From contig BFEA01000245.1 in the NCBI GenBank assembly GCA_003427395.1, positions 581,601-637,202 on the forward strand: 55,602 bases of DNA. The letters run 5' to 3'. The position numbers and the translations under genes were made by a program. This document shows, piece by piece, positions 43,970 to 55,017 of the stretch. This stretch comes from Chara braunii (lineage: Eukaryota > Streptophyta > Charophyceae > Charales > Characeae). Position 1 is the first letter of the stretch; each line of letters starts with the position of its first letter. The notes below the pieces were generated by a model. It was not told the DNA's origin. It worked only from the letters and a program-made list of their open reading frames with translations, and searched no databases.

Positions 43970-44810
43970 TTTCTCCTTTCTTCTAGTCTTTAGCCTCAGC
44001 AAGAGGGGGATACCGGTGCACGCACCACGACCTCAAAGACCTCTATCCCTTTGAGGGAAAAAGTCTCAGCGCAACCTGTTCCTCCTTTAAGAGGATGATG
44101 GTTAAAGAACCAAGGCACCTACCACTTCGATCGGTGCGGGATGTCCGGAACTGACCCCGACAATGAGCTTTAGTCGGGGAGTTCAAACAGCACCTATTGT
44201 TGAATGCCTAAACGTCAAAGGGCGAGAAAGCCAAACGGGCGAGAGAGCCGTTCTCATCCAGTCTATTTTGCTACTCTCCAACCATACGCCATGTCATAGA
44301 GGGGTGCCATGGCCGTTTGGGTCGGACCTCGGTTGCTCGCCCTAAGTTGGGTGGCACTGTCCAAGGGGAGAGGCTGGCGAGGTACCGGGTGGAGTCCGCC
44401 ACTACCACGGGGCATTGACACTGCCCTGCCGGAACATTACAACCGTTTCGGGACTAATTGCGAGGTCTTCGTAACTGCACTCGCGGACTAATTGAGAGCC
44501 CCAACTCTCTTGAAAGGAAAAGGCCGGAATCCAGAAAATCACCACTCGGGAGGAACGATTCGTGAGGAACGCTCTTACGGCTAGACGAGGCCCTGGCAAG
44601 CTTGGATTGGACCTGCCTGGCAGACGTGAGGAGGAACCTTAGTATTGGTGCTCGCTACGTAAGAGAAGAAAGGTCGGACCGAGTAGGAGGATGAGACGCC
44701 GTACGCTGGGGAGGAATTGATCACTCTTCCTTTTGTGAAGCGGATGGGCTTGTGTCCTTGACTGCGGTTGGTGGGCCAAAGGTCTCGTACCTCCGAGTGA
44801 GGACCAGTCG
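43970..44810 (+). other. Conserved block upstream of the first hairpin/PPT module (outer)
   Basis: Counterpart of 27340-28185, with the same pyrimidine-rich start, the shared HYNRFGTN-type frame ending at 44491, and GTACCTCCGAGTGAGG just before the hairpin. Confidence 0.5.
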
Positions 44811-44846
44811 CGCGATGGGGATATCGCGTTTTGAGTGGGGGGAAAG
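44811..44846 (+). promoter_or_regulatory. Hairpin plus polypurine module, first copy (outer)
   Basis: CGCGAT/ATCGCG stem at 44811-44816 and 44823-44828, then GAGTGGGGGGAAAG at 44833-44846, followed by TGTGTCATC, which resembles the LTR start TGTCGGG. It is about 1.2 kb upstream of the LTR-proximal module. Confidence 0.6.
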
Positions 44847-45300
44847 TGTGTCATCTACCTAAGAAACAAAGCGTGCAAAAACCCAGAGAAGAGTAGATTG
44901 TGAGAATTGCATTTGACTTGGATGAGCCGGGCCATAAAGGAGCCTGGTCAGATGGATTGTGAGAATTGCCTTGGACTTGGCTGAGCTGGGCCATAAAGGT
45001 GCCTGGTCAAATGAATTGTGAGAATTGTTTTGGTTAAGAGGGGCCATAAAGGAGCCCGACCATATGGAATGTGAGAATTGCCTTGGTCATGGTTGAGCCA
45101 GGTCACAAAAAGAGCCGCCGAGGAAAAATAAGGAAAACAAAGTAAAAATGAGACGAAAAAAAGAGGGGGGGGGTCTCTTGTAATTAAGTGGGGGGGAAGA
45201 AAATGACGGCTTTTCCAAAATCCACAAAGGATCAAGGAAAACAGGCAAACGAAAGCACAAGGGAGGGGGTAAGGAATGGCAGAGCGACGAGGTAACTGGG
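44847..45300 (+). repeat. Degenerate repeats before the methyltransferase fragment (outer)
   Basis: About three units of 55-60 bases with GTGAGAATTGCCTTGG and GGGCCATAAAGG (44895-45090), then a purine-rich tract with G-runs. Different in sequence from the 65-bp array of the inner element in the same place. Confidence 0.6.
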
Positions 45301-45873
45301 GTGAGAGGCGGGCAGGATTGGCAGGACCTGAGAAAAAGCCAGAAAAGTGACCCAGGGGAAAGAAGGGAGCAGTGGGGAGTGGCGGAGAGATGGAATCGAG
45401 GTTATAATGCATCTAAGGGAAGTGTCCTGGTGTTCATCGATTCGAAGTGGGTATCATCACAACAAAGATGGCGGTTGTACTGGACGAACATCCACCTTCC
45501 GGAGCAAACGCCTGACATTGAGTCACATCCGAAAACTTGCCTACAATTTGTTATCAACAATGCCAAGGCATATAATGAGAAAACCAATTGTGTTGTGACC
45601 ACAAATTGTCATCCTGGGAATAAAGCCAGCATGCCAGTAGTTAAGTACATGAAGCGAGGAGAGTCTCGTCTGCTTCATGTTACTGAAGTCGAAAGAATTA
45701 TGAGCTACCCTTCTGGGTATACAGAGTTGACTGAAGAGGAAGGTCGTGTCTCGATTAAGGGACATAGCTATGATGGAAATGAGCAACCTGGTCTAAGCTG
45801 TGGAGAAAAGAGAAACCAAAGAAGAACCTTGACTTCCCCATACCCTCCTCCGCCCCAAGGGGCGGAAATTTAA
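45301..45873 (+). pseudogene. DNMT3-like C5 cytosine methyltransferase fragment (outer)
   Basis: An open frame of 190 codons without a real start codon. It has WVSSQQRWRLYWTNI (motif VIII), TTNCHPGNK and PVVKYMKRGE (target-recognition region), TEVERIMSYPSGYTEL (motif IX) and IKGHSYDGNE, where DNMT3 has its final motif X region. Compared with the inner copy, about 130 bases covering the ENV segment are deleted at 45330-45425, so the catalytic half is gone. From motif VIII to the end there is no stop, unlike the inner copy. Nothing downstream restores a full motif X. Confidence 0.72.
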
Positions 45874-45998
45874 AGAAGGACCCGAGAAAAGAATGGGAAA
45901 AGACAAAAGGAACCCTGACAAGCTAAATACCCATCTCACCCCACTCCGCTTTTCCGTCTGTCTATCACTCCAAAATCCCCACTGACTATGGACTGGTG
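45874..45998 (+). other. Short untranslated stretch before the PPT (outer)
   Basis: Similar to 29785-29904. Confidence 0.45.
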
Positions 45999-46031
45999 CG
46001 CGATGAGGACATCGCGAATGAGTGGGGGGAA
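45999..46031 (+). promoter_or_regulatory. Hairpin and polypurine tract at the outer 3' LTR
   Basis: CGCGATG/CATCGCG stem (45999-46005, 46010-46016) with an AGGA loop, then GAGTGGGGGGAA (46020-46031) and the LTR start at 46034. Confidence 0.78.
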
Positions 46032-46033
46032 TG

Positions 46034-46295
46034 TGTCGGGACCGGTGGGTCCCGAATGAATTCCCGTCACTCGAGAACTTGGATTTGGCTGATTTGTGCA
46101 CGTCAGAGAAAATCGGAGCAGTGACGAGACGCGGAAAAGACGGGCCGTCTGGGGAGAGCGGCCTATCGGGTAGAAAACGACGAGGGAAGCTGGCANAAAC
46201 AGGANAGACGGCNANGNATACGCAAATNCAGAAGACGCAGCTTGTGAACAGAGAAGTGTCAGGAGCAGTCGACGGAACCGAGTATCGGAGGCCAC
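46034..46295 (+). repeat. Outer 3' LTR, first 262 bases
   Basis: Starts TGTCGGGACCGGTGGGTCCCG and follows the inner LTR starts (CACTCGAGA, TTTGTGCAC). It is cut by the chromovirus at 46296 inside a degenerate GAACCGAGTATCGG repeat that corresponds to the 26-bp array. Confidence 0.8.
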
Positions 46296-47309
46296 TGCAA
46301 TGTGCCCAGTCGTGATAATCAGTCATCACTCGGATAGACAAAGTAAACGAACGCTGCTGATAAATCAAAATAATAATGATCCCCAATGAGAGAGAAGACA
46401 TACACAGACGAGAGAGGGAGGAGAGAGAAAAGACTTTGAGAGGGTGGAAGAGTCTCCTTCCTACAACCCACTTCCTCTTCGGGCACTTCCTCCTCCTAAC
46501 AGCATAATCGTGTCTCAATCAGAGATCCGGATATCCAAGACAATGTAGACCAATAGTGTCACGTGGCACCAGGAGACCAGTCATCAAGCAGCAACGTGAC
46601 GACGAAGTTGAAGACACCAGGTACGTATCACGACCCAAACCACAGTCCTGAATCCTTCTTTCGAGTACTTGTCAAGCAGAACAACAATACAGGCGCCCAA
46701 CGCCTTCCACCTCAGCAGCAATACTATGTGGCAGCAACCACGAAGATGACACGTGGCATCTGCCACGTCGACAACCCCTCAGATAGTAGTGCGCCAGCCA
46801 GCATGCTGGTCGCACAACACGCTCAAGCCATGAACCAGCGACGAGCGTCGGTCGTCAAGTCCTCCCAGCAGTGTCTCACCAGCAAGACAGCATAAAGCCG
46901 GCTTTGACGCGAGAGCGTCGAGTCAGCATAGACTCCAGACGAGAGTCGAGATGTCGAAGCCAGGAAGTCATCTCAATATGTAGTGTTGACGGCGGGGTCT
47001 GGACCCCAGTCCTCAAGTCAGACACGGCCGAGATCGATTGTCCTCGACGGCCTGGATTGAGTTGAAACTGTATCCTCCTTGGTCCACCGTTCTGACTGGG
47101 TACCTGCACACATACAAGTCAATGCACACGACCACGGGCCTGTGCGAGGTACCTGGACCTACAGTTGACTTCGACCTTTGAATTTCTTATTGTGCGTGGT
47201 CACACAGCACCCGCAGCGGCCTGAGGTCGAGCAGCGCGTGGTCGTAGTGATCGCTGGGCCTGGGCTTGGGTTACAGCGCCCAGGCCGCTGCTGAACGTGG
47301 TTTACTGCA
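46296..47309 (-). repeat. Chromovirus 3' LTR
   Basis: Matches 54019-55017; ends TGCA...TGCA on either strand. Contains several CACGTG G-box cores (about 46561, 46750, 46763) and a palindrome-rich end near 47200-47280. Confidence 0.88.
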
Positions 47310-47348
47310 TTCCTGCCGGCCCGAATTCGAGTTCCACCGCAGAAATAC

Positions 47349-50300
47349 TTAAGACTTCAGTCCGCGTTCATAGCTAGCAACTATATCAGGAGCGGTATCC
47401 ATCAGTTCCCGTCTGCTAAACCAACGGTCTTCAGAGGCATCTTGGAACTGGAATCTCACTTTATACTGCTTTTGAGGTTTGCCTCTTCCACCAGTAGAAA
47501 AGAATCCATGGTCAGTAATTTTCTCAACCACATAGCTGCCATTCATAGACGGAGGTATAGCAGATGGTCGGTGAGGAAATTTTGTTCCTTCTACATATGG
47601 AAGCAGTTTAGACGCGTGAAAGACGGGGTATGTCCGAAGATGAGGGGGAATGTCAATGCTGTATGATGGTCCATCGACATCCCCTATCACCTTGAAAACT
47701 TCCCAGGGTCCTAGATAGACAGGCATCAATTTCTGAGAAACATTTTCTTCTAGAGTGAACTCTTTGGACTTAACCCAGACCAAGTCAGCAACTTGAAAAG
47801 TAGATGGGCGTCGGTGTTTGTTAGCTTGTTCAATCATGCGCTCGTGGGTTTTCCTCAGATTCTCCTTCGCCTTTTTTATGTCTTCTTGAAACATAATGGC
47901 ATATTTCTTTGTCCCTAGTGGAAGTCTAAGAAACTGATCCCTGGTTAAAACATCAATGGGACGCTTAGGCTTCCAGCCCTTGTGCAGTGCGTTAGGTGTG
48001 CATCCCGTCGCGGTATGCACACTATTGTTATATGCACCGACAATCTTGAGTAAGTTTTCATCCCAGTCTATTTGGTCAGGACGGACATACATTCTCAGAA
48101 GTTGTTGGACCATACGGTTCATCTGCTCAGACTGACCATTCGTTTCAGGGTGTCTACCTGATGACATGGTGAGCCGTGTACTGTATGCTTCCATCAGCTT
48201 CTGCCAAGGCATGCTTGTGAACCTGACATCGCGATCAGATACGATAGACATAGGAAACCCATACTCAGTTACCCATCGCATCTGAAACTTAGCAATCACA
48301 AGCTCAGTCTTGGCTTCCGCAGGCAAGGGTATGAACATGGCATATTTAGAGAAACGATCAACCACAACCATAACTTGACTATTGCCATTTCGAGACTTGG
48401 TGAGTTTCATGAAGTCAATGGACACAGACTCACCTGGCTCACTCGGAATAGGTAGTGGTCAAAGTAACCCCAAAGGATTCGCATGAGACAGTTTGTTTCT
48501 CTGACATACTTGGCAGGTACGAACATACGTTAGTACATCCTCTTTCAAACCCTTCCATTCATAGTGCTCACGCACCTCAACATACGTCTTCTTGAACCCA
48601 AAGTGTCCCTCTGTATCATGACATTCCCCAATCAATAGACTTTTAAGTTCTTCCTTGTGAAGAACACACAATCTCTGCTCAGTTTGGTCCAACAAGAAGA
48701 GTAAGCCATCAGACAATCGATAGTGAGGAAGTTGGGATGGGTCCTTGGCTAGGATATCCATGATTGGTTTCCAGATAGGGTCAGTGGCATATCCAGCGGG
48801 AATCTGATCTTTCACATCATTCCCAATATCCAGGTAAGAGACAATAGCCCCAAAGAAATCACTCATCATGGATAGTGCGTCTGCTACTACATTAGACTTA
48901 CCTTTAATAGTTTTGAGTTCGAAATCGAAGGTATCAATAAAATCAGACCAATGCACCAACTTGTCAGACAATCGAGGCTGTGTCTTGATCCACTTGAGGG
49001 TCGAGTGGTCCGAGTACATGGTAAAATGTCTGCCAAGGAGATAGTGTTTCCATGTCTCTAGGGCGCAGACTAACGCGTACAACTCCCTTTCGTAGGTGGA
49101 GTTGGAGACCTTTCGCACGGCAGACGTTTAGACATAAATTCAATAGGGCGGTAGCCCTTGCCGTCGTCTTGGTGTAAGACAGCGCCAACACTGTACTGAC
49201 TCGCGTCAGTCGTAACAATTAAAGAAAGAGACGGGTCGGCAATCTTGAGGACATGATAGTGAGTCTGAGCATATTTCAGCTTTCGAAAAGACGAGTCACA
49301 ATCCTTATCCCATAGCCAGACAGTACCTTTCTTAAGCAACCTTCTCATTGGTGCAGCGATAACAGAGAAGTTCCTAACGAACTTCCTATAGTAACTCGCC
49401 AAACCAAGAAAAGATCTAAGGTTTGTTAGAGTCTTTGGCTGTGGCCAATCTCTGATTGTCGAAATCTTCTTTTCCTCGGGCCTCAATCCCTCCTCGTTCA
49501 CTATGTGTCCTAAGTATAAGACCTCAGACTTAGCAAACTCGGATTTCTTTGGGTTGAGTTTGAAGTTACCCTCGCGTAACCTCCCGAGTACTAGACGTAT
49601 ATGTTTCTGGTGGTCTTCTAGTGTTTTACTATACACTAGAATGTCATCCAGATAGACGATGACGAAGTCGTTGAGCCATTGCCTGAATAACTCGTTCATT
49701 GACCTTTGGAAGGTCGCAGGTACGTTCGTTAGACCAAATGGCATCACGATGAACTCGTAATGACCATATCTCGTACAGAACGCGGTCTTATGCTGATCGG
49801 CGGGATCCACCTCGATCTGGTGGTACCCAGACTTAAGGTCGATCTTGCTAAAGACCCGACAACCCTGCAACTGATCCAAGAGATCGTCGATCCTTGGCAA
49901 AGGTTCGGCGTTTTTTACGGTGACGGCATTCAGCCCTCGGTAATCGATACAAAGGCGCAGCTCACCTTCCTTTTTGGGTACAAAAAAGACAGGTGCACCA
50001 TAAGGAGAGGAGCTAGGGCGAATCCATCCCTTCTCCGTCAACTCAGACAATTGTTTTTTTAGTTCCTCAAGTTCCCTTGGAGACATGCGATAGATAGGGC
50101 CCTTGGGAACCTTACTACCGGGCACAATCTCGATTGTGTGCTTCATAGCACGCGAAGTGACCCCGGTTGGTTCAGACATAACATCGGCAAACTCCGTTAG
50201 GAGTGCATCTATGCCAGGAGGATGGATAGTCGAAGACTCACCTACTTTCTTAACTAACAACATTACTACCTCATCCTCTAACTTCTTCTTTGCAACCATC

Positions 50301-50902
50301 GATCGGAATGCAGAGTAGCTCATGCAACAGAAGGACAAGACAGAGTCGGACCCTGACCGATGATACAACTTAATCGGTTGCAACTCAGACGATTCATCCT
50401 TAATTCTTACTTCTTTCTATTTGAAATCAATCTTGGGATCANCTTCCNCGTGCCAATCCATTCCCAAGATGATATCAAACGGCATGTTCTTCTCGATCAG
50501 GAAGGGAAGCTCATGCCAAATCTTCTTCCCATCCTTGGTACTGAACTGACAACGAACACGATCGACGTACTGCATTACCGTCATCGTGCTTTTGTCAGCC
50601 AACATAGACGTGATTGGTTTAGACACAGTCTGGATCTTCATGCCGAGGTGCAACTTGCGGATTGCACGTTCAGACATGTAAGATCGTGTGGACCTAGGGT
50701 CCAACATCGCACCAACGTGTGTGTGATTGACAACCAAGTCGGCAATCAATCGTTCCCCCTTAGACTTGGCTTTCTTCGCCCATGAACTGCGTAATGCGAC
50801 TAGCTCGCTACCAAGTTCGTCAAGGGAGTCGTCCAGAGACAGGCATAAGACAGGAGTGGGGTTGTCCGGACGACGGGCGGAAGGGTTTTCATCCTCTGCC
50901 AT
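47349..50902 (-). pseudogene. pol: Chromovirus pol: PR-RT-RNase H-integrase-chromodomain
   Basis: Protease region first: GAMLDPRSTRSYMS, where the Asp triad is D-P-R, then IILGMDW. After an in-frame TAG at 50417 come the RT blocks (LCIDYRGLN, FSKIDLKSGYHQI, MPFGLTNVPATFQ, VYLDDILVYS), then RNase H (TTDASQYSVGAVL; YSDHSTLKWI; NVVADALS). A one-base loss near 49118 splits RNase H. TGA at 48459 precedes the integrase core. Integrase has the H-H-C-C finger (CQVCQRNK), IDFMKL, SDRDVRF and HPETNGQSEQMN. The C-terminus (YVVEKITDHGFF, then YKVRFQFQDASEDRWFSRREL) is a chromodomain, which directs chromoviruses to marked chromatin. Confidence 0.9.
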
Positions 50903-51018
50903 AGGAGTCGGAGTGTGGAAAGGGATCGTAGGCGCCTCGCATGTAATCTCACCCTCTGACTCTGTGGGAACAAATGTTATTCCTACGGGCTGCTCCCTTT
51001 TGGGTTCCTAATCAATGG

Positions 51019-52940
51019 ACAAAAGGCAATGACATGCCCCTCAGTACCACACTTGAGGCACTGCGCATTATCCATTCTATCTTGCCACACCTCCCGGGTT
51101 AGTCCCATCTTCAGCCACGGTCTGCTGGCCGCAATCCCAGGATGGTATGGGAAGGAGCGTGGTCTTCCCTTCGGTCGAGTATTCGATGACGGTCCTCCCT
51201 TGTTGACCGTCGCAGCGGTAACCTCCCCCTTTCCGGGGTCACGCTGCTGTCACCAGCACCCTCGTTCACCAATGGCCATTTCTCCATTGTATCGTCGTCG
51301 AATACGACGAGGGTGTGATCTTGGCGCTTTTGACGCCACATGACCCGCTTGCCGTAGCCTCCCCAACTGCTTCCTCCTCCATTCTTTACGGCAGCAACAT
51401 AGGAACCTTTGACTTGCTAAGTCATTTGTTCCCGCTGCAACGCCAGGTTGCGGAACTGACGGTAACTATACTTACCGGACTTGGCATCGGTGACCAAGTG
51501 CCCTCGGATCGGTTCGGGTAATGCACGCGAGTAAATGTAAAGGACCTGAGAGTCCTGCAGGTTAAGGCCGGGAACCTGCAACAGTCGGTCAACCTCTCAA
51601 GACAACGACTCAACTGAAGACCAGGACTTCTGTCCTATCGTGGTGAGTTGGTCGAAGGCCTTATCGGTCGTAGTCTTGTCCAGAAAGCGGTTCTTGACTT
51701 TTGCAAGGAACTGCTTCAAGGTCATAGTCTTCGCCCAATCACCTATATCGTCAAACCCCGCGGCATTTGCCTCCGCCAGAACCCATTGTTTCACTTCACC
51801 ACCCATACAAGAAGTGGTGAACGCAACTTGCGACTCTTCTTCTACCGGTGCAGTCCCAACATAGGTCTGGATCTCTGCGATCCAGAGTGGAAGGCTTTCT
51901 TCTTTCTTATTAGAAAAAGTAAAAGGTAATTTCATCTTCACCTTTTCTTTTTTCTTTGGCTTAGTCGGATCTGCGGGTTTGGCATTGTCCTTAGGAGGGG
52001 GAGTGGGACCGTTGGGACCACCATTCCCATTTCCATTCCCGTCTTCATTCCCGTTTCCATCACCATTCCCGTTGGGTTTCTTTTCCGGTTTCTGTTCCGG
52101 TTTCTTCTCGGGTTCTTTTACCGTTTCCTTCTTCGTTGTGTCGCTGTCTTTCATTCCACCAATAAGCAACTTCTCGGGCTTGACGTCCGCTCTTCTTTCT
52201 TTATCTTTTTTTTCTTCATCATTTTCAAGCATAGGGGCTTTCCCCTTGACAATGCTAGTAATGACATGAAGGCCAACAACAAATTCATCCATTCTAGATT
52301 GNTGTTGGTCTAACTTTTCTTCAAGAAAAGCCAAATACGTCAATATTTGTCCGAGCGTCTGAGCAACATCTTTTTCATCTAAGGAAACGTGCTGCTGAAC
52401 TCTACCCATTCTCTGCTGCAACCTAGTTTCCTGTTCTTTTCTTTGCAACAGTTCTTCCCGCTTCCTTTCTTCTTTCGCGAGTGTCTCTTTCAACTGTTGT
52501 ATGTTCTCTTCAATACTTTCTACCTTTACTTTTGGCACGGTATCTTTCCGTTGGGCAATCTCTTCCAACTGTTGGATGGTGAATTGGTCCAGTATCTCAC
52601 GACACTGGCCAATGACTTTATGGATCTTTGTTGCTGCCGCCACCATCTCTACACCCGTGGTAGCTTTGGCCAAGCGATCAGAGATCGCTTCAAGGTCAAA
52701 CTTACCACGGATGTGTTCTCTTGCGGCCGGGACAGCGAATTCCATGTCCACCAGCAGCTGGGAGAGAAGTTCTCCCAATTCACCTCTTTGTGCCTCGATC
52801 TGGGCACGTGTACGCGGTTCCATCGAAGAGCTACCTGCTCCCACCGCATAAGGCACTTGCCCAGGTCCAAACAGACGAGGCACCCACCGGGTCAAAATAG
52901 AACGACGCATGTGCTCAGCGATCGGTGCCATGATCAACAT
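51019..52940 (-). pseudogene. gag: Chromovirus gag
   Basis: ATG at 52940 (MLIMAPIAEH). Contains a long coiled-coil region (Gln/Glu/Lys-rich, about 52600-52350), a Lys/Pro/Glu repeat, an Asn-Gly repeat, then a capsid-like part (LPLWIAEIQTYVG, FLAKVKNRF). Stops: TGA 51597, TAG 51417, TGA 51111, with frameshifts near 51080 and 51007. The zinc knuckle C-x2-C-x4-H-x4-C (CLKCGTEGHVIAFC) is at 51019-51060. Confidence 0.82.
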
Positions 52941-54004
52941 CAACAGGAAACTTAACAAGGCAATTCTTACCAAATAAAAGAAAAACAGGCAATATTATTT
53001 GATAACTGGACAGCCACTCAACATCAATACAACAGAGAATTTACAAGAAAATAAATAAATAAAAATAATTAATTATTCTCTTAATTGCTTTCTTTTCTAT
53101 CTGCTGTTCTAACTTTGTTTGCTCTCCTATTCGTGTGATGACTTCTCTTCCAGGTAATGGAGCAGGCCAAGGTCGTTAGCATTCACAGGTACGTGTGCAC
53201 GCACAGCCAGACAACAGGTTAGTACCGACAACACAACCAATCTATGTCAGTCTTCCCCACAATGCCACGTCAGCACGCACTCTAATCACCCCGACGGCAA
53301 ACAAGCACCACAAGCCAAAGTCTTCCGCTCGTGCCGCTCTCAGCGTCGGAATGCGTTAAGACGTCCCTAGGCACAGCGTGCCTGCTTCGTCCAAACCCCC
53401 TGGTATGCCAACTCAACTTTCGCCAAGTCAACACTTTGAACCAATTAAAGATCGTGGGGGTGGCTTCAGCAATGAATGCTGGCCGCTCCGTGGTTTCTCT
53501 TTACCCGAATCTGTTCGTGAAGGGGAACTCCAACAATGCTGCGCTTCACAGATCTGCTCGCCGCTTCCCAAGTCCAATCAAAGTCTGCCACGTCCGCGCT
53601 TGATCTCGCCAATGCCAACGAGTAATCAAAGAGCCAATCAACAGCTCTACTCGTCTCTGGCTGGCGAAATAGCAATGCGTCAACTCTATTTCTTCGGCGA
53701 GATAGCATCAGCACATGACAAAAAGTTCCCACTCAATATCTCCAGTGGACGTGGATGTGCCACGTCAGCAATCAATCACCATTGACAGGCTTTATCTGCC
53801 TGTCATCACCATGTCCGCCACGCGCGTCGTTGGGTTCGATGTCAAGACAGCGTGTTGATAAACACGCGCAACAATAATGTCGCGAAGAGAGAGCAGCCCG
53901 ATACTCACTTATCTGGGGCGCGCGATCGTGAAGAGAAATGTCGCGTTCGTAATCAAGCGCGTCGTAGAGACGCAAACGCCGTATAGACAATGTCGGAAGT
54001 ACAA
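52941..54004 (-). other. Chromovirus leader
   Basis: About 1 kb between PBS and gag. AT-rich near gag (53030-53090); no credible ORF. Confidence 0.6.
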
Positions 54005-54015
54005 CTCTGATACCA
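54005..54015 (-). promoter_or_regulatory. Primer binding site, initiator-Met tRNA
   Basis: Minus strand TGGTATCAGAG, three bases after the 5' LTR. This is the standard plant initiator-Met site. Confidence 0.92.
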
Positions 54016-54018
54016 AAT

Positions 54019-55017
54019 TGCAATGTGCCCAGTCGTGATAATCAGTCGTCACTCGGAAAGACAAAGTAGACGAACGCTGCTGATAAATCAAAATAATAAT
54101 GATCCCAAATGAGAGAGAAGACATACACAGACGAGAGAGGGAGGAGGGAGAATAGACTTTGAGAGGGTGGAAGAGTCCCTCCCTATAGCCCACTTCCTCT
54201 TCGGGCACTTCCTCCTCCTAACAGCATAATCATGTCTCAATCAGAGATCCGGATATCCAAGACAATGTAGACCAATAGTGCCACGTGGCACCAACAGACC
54301 AGTCATCAAGCAGCAACGTGACGACGAAGTTGAAGACACCAGCACGACCCAAACCACAGTCCTGAATCCTTCTTCCGAGTACTTGTCAAGCAGAACAACA
54401 ATACAGGCGCCCAGCGCCTTCCACCTCAGCAGCAATACTATGTGGCAGCAACCACGAAGATGACACGTGGCATCTGCCACGTCGACAACCCCTCAGACAG
54501 TAGTGCGCCATCCAGCATGCGGGTCGCACAGCACGCTCAAGCCACGAACCAGCGACGAGCGTCGGTCGTCAAGTCCTCCCAGCAGTGTCTCGCCAGCAAG
54601 ACAGTATAAGGCCGGCGTTGACGCGAGAGCGTCGAGTCAGCATAGACTCCAGACGAGAGATGTCGAAGCCAGGAAGTCATCTCAATATGTAGTGTTGACG
54701 GCGGGTATGGACCCTAGTCCTCAAGTCAGACACGGCCGAGATCGATTGTCCTCGACGGCCTGGATTGAGTTGAAATTGTATCCTCCTTGGTCCACCGTTC
54801 TGACTGGGTACATGCACACATACAAGTCAATGCACACGACCATGGGCCTGGGCGAGGTACCTGGACCTACAGTTAACTTCGACCTTTGAATTTCTTGCTG
54901 TGCGTGGTCACACAGCACCCGCAGCGGCCTGAGGTCGAGCAGCGCGTGGTCGCAGTGCTCGCTGGGCCTGGGCCTGGGTTACAGCACCCAGGCCGTTGCT
55001 AAACGCGGTTTACTGCA
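54019..55017 (-). repeat. Chromovirus 5' LTR
   Basis: Pairs with 46296-47309. G-box cores CCACGTGGCA at about 54280 and ACACGTGGCA at about 54467 with an adjacent GCCACGTC. These are ABRE/G-box-like promoter elements, possibly stress responsive. Confidence 0.88.

Noticed and set aside
49760-52955. Plus-strand open frames opposite the chromovirus
   Set aside because: Shadows of the minus-strand gag and pol, which carry the recognisable motifs.
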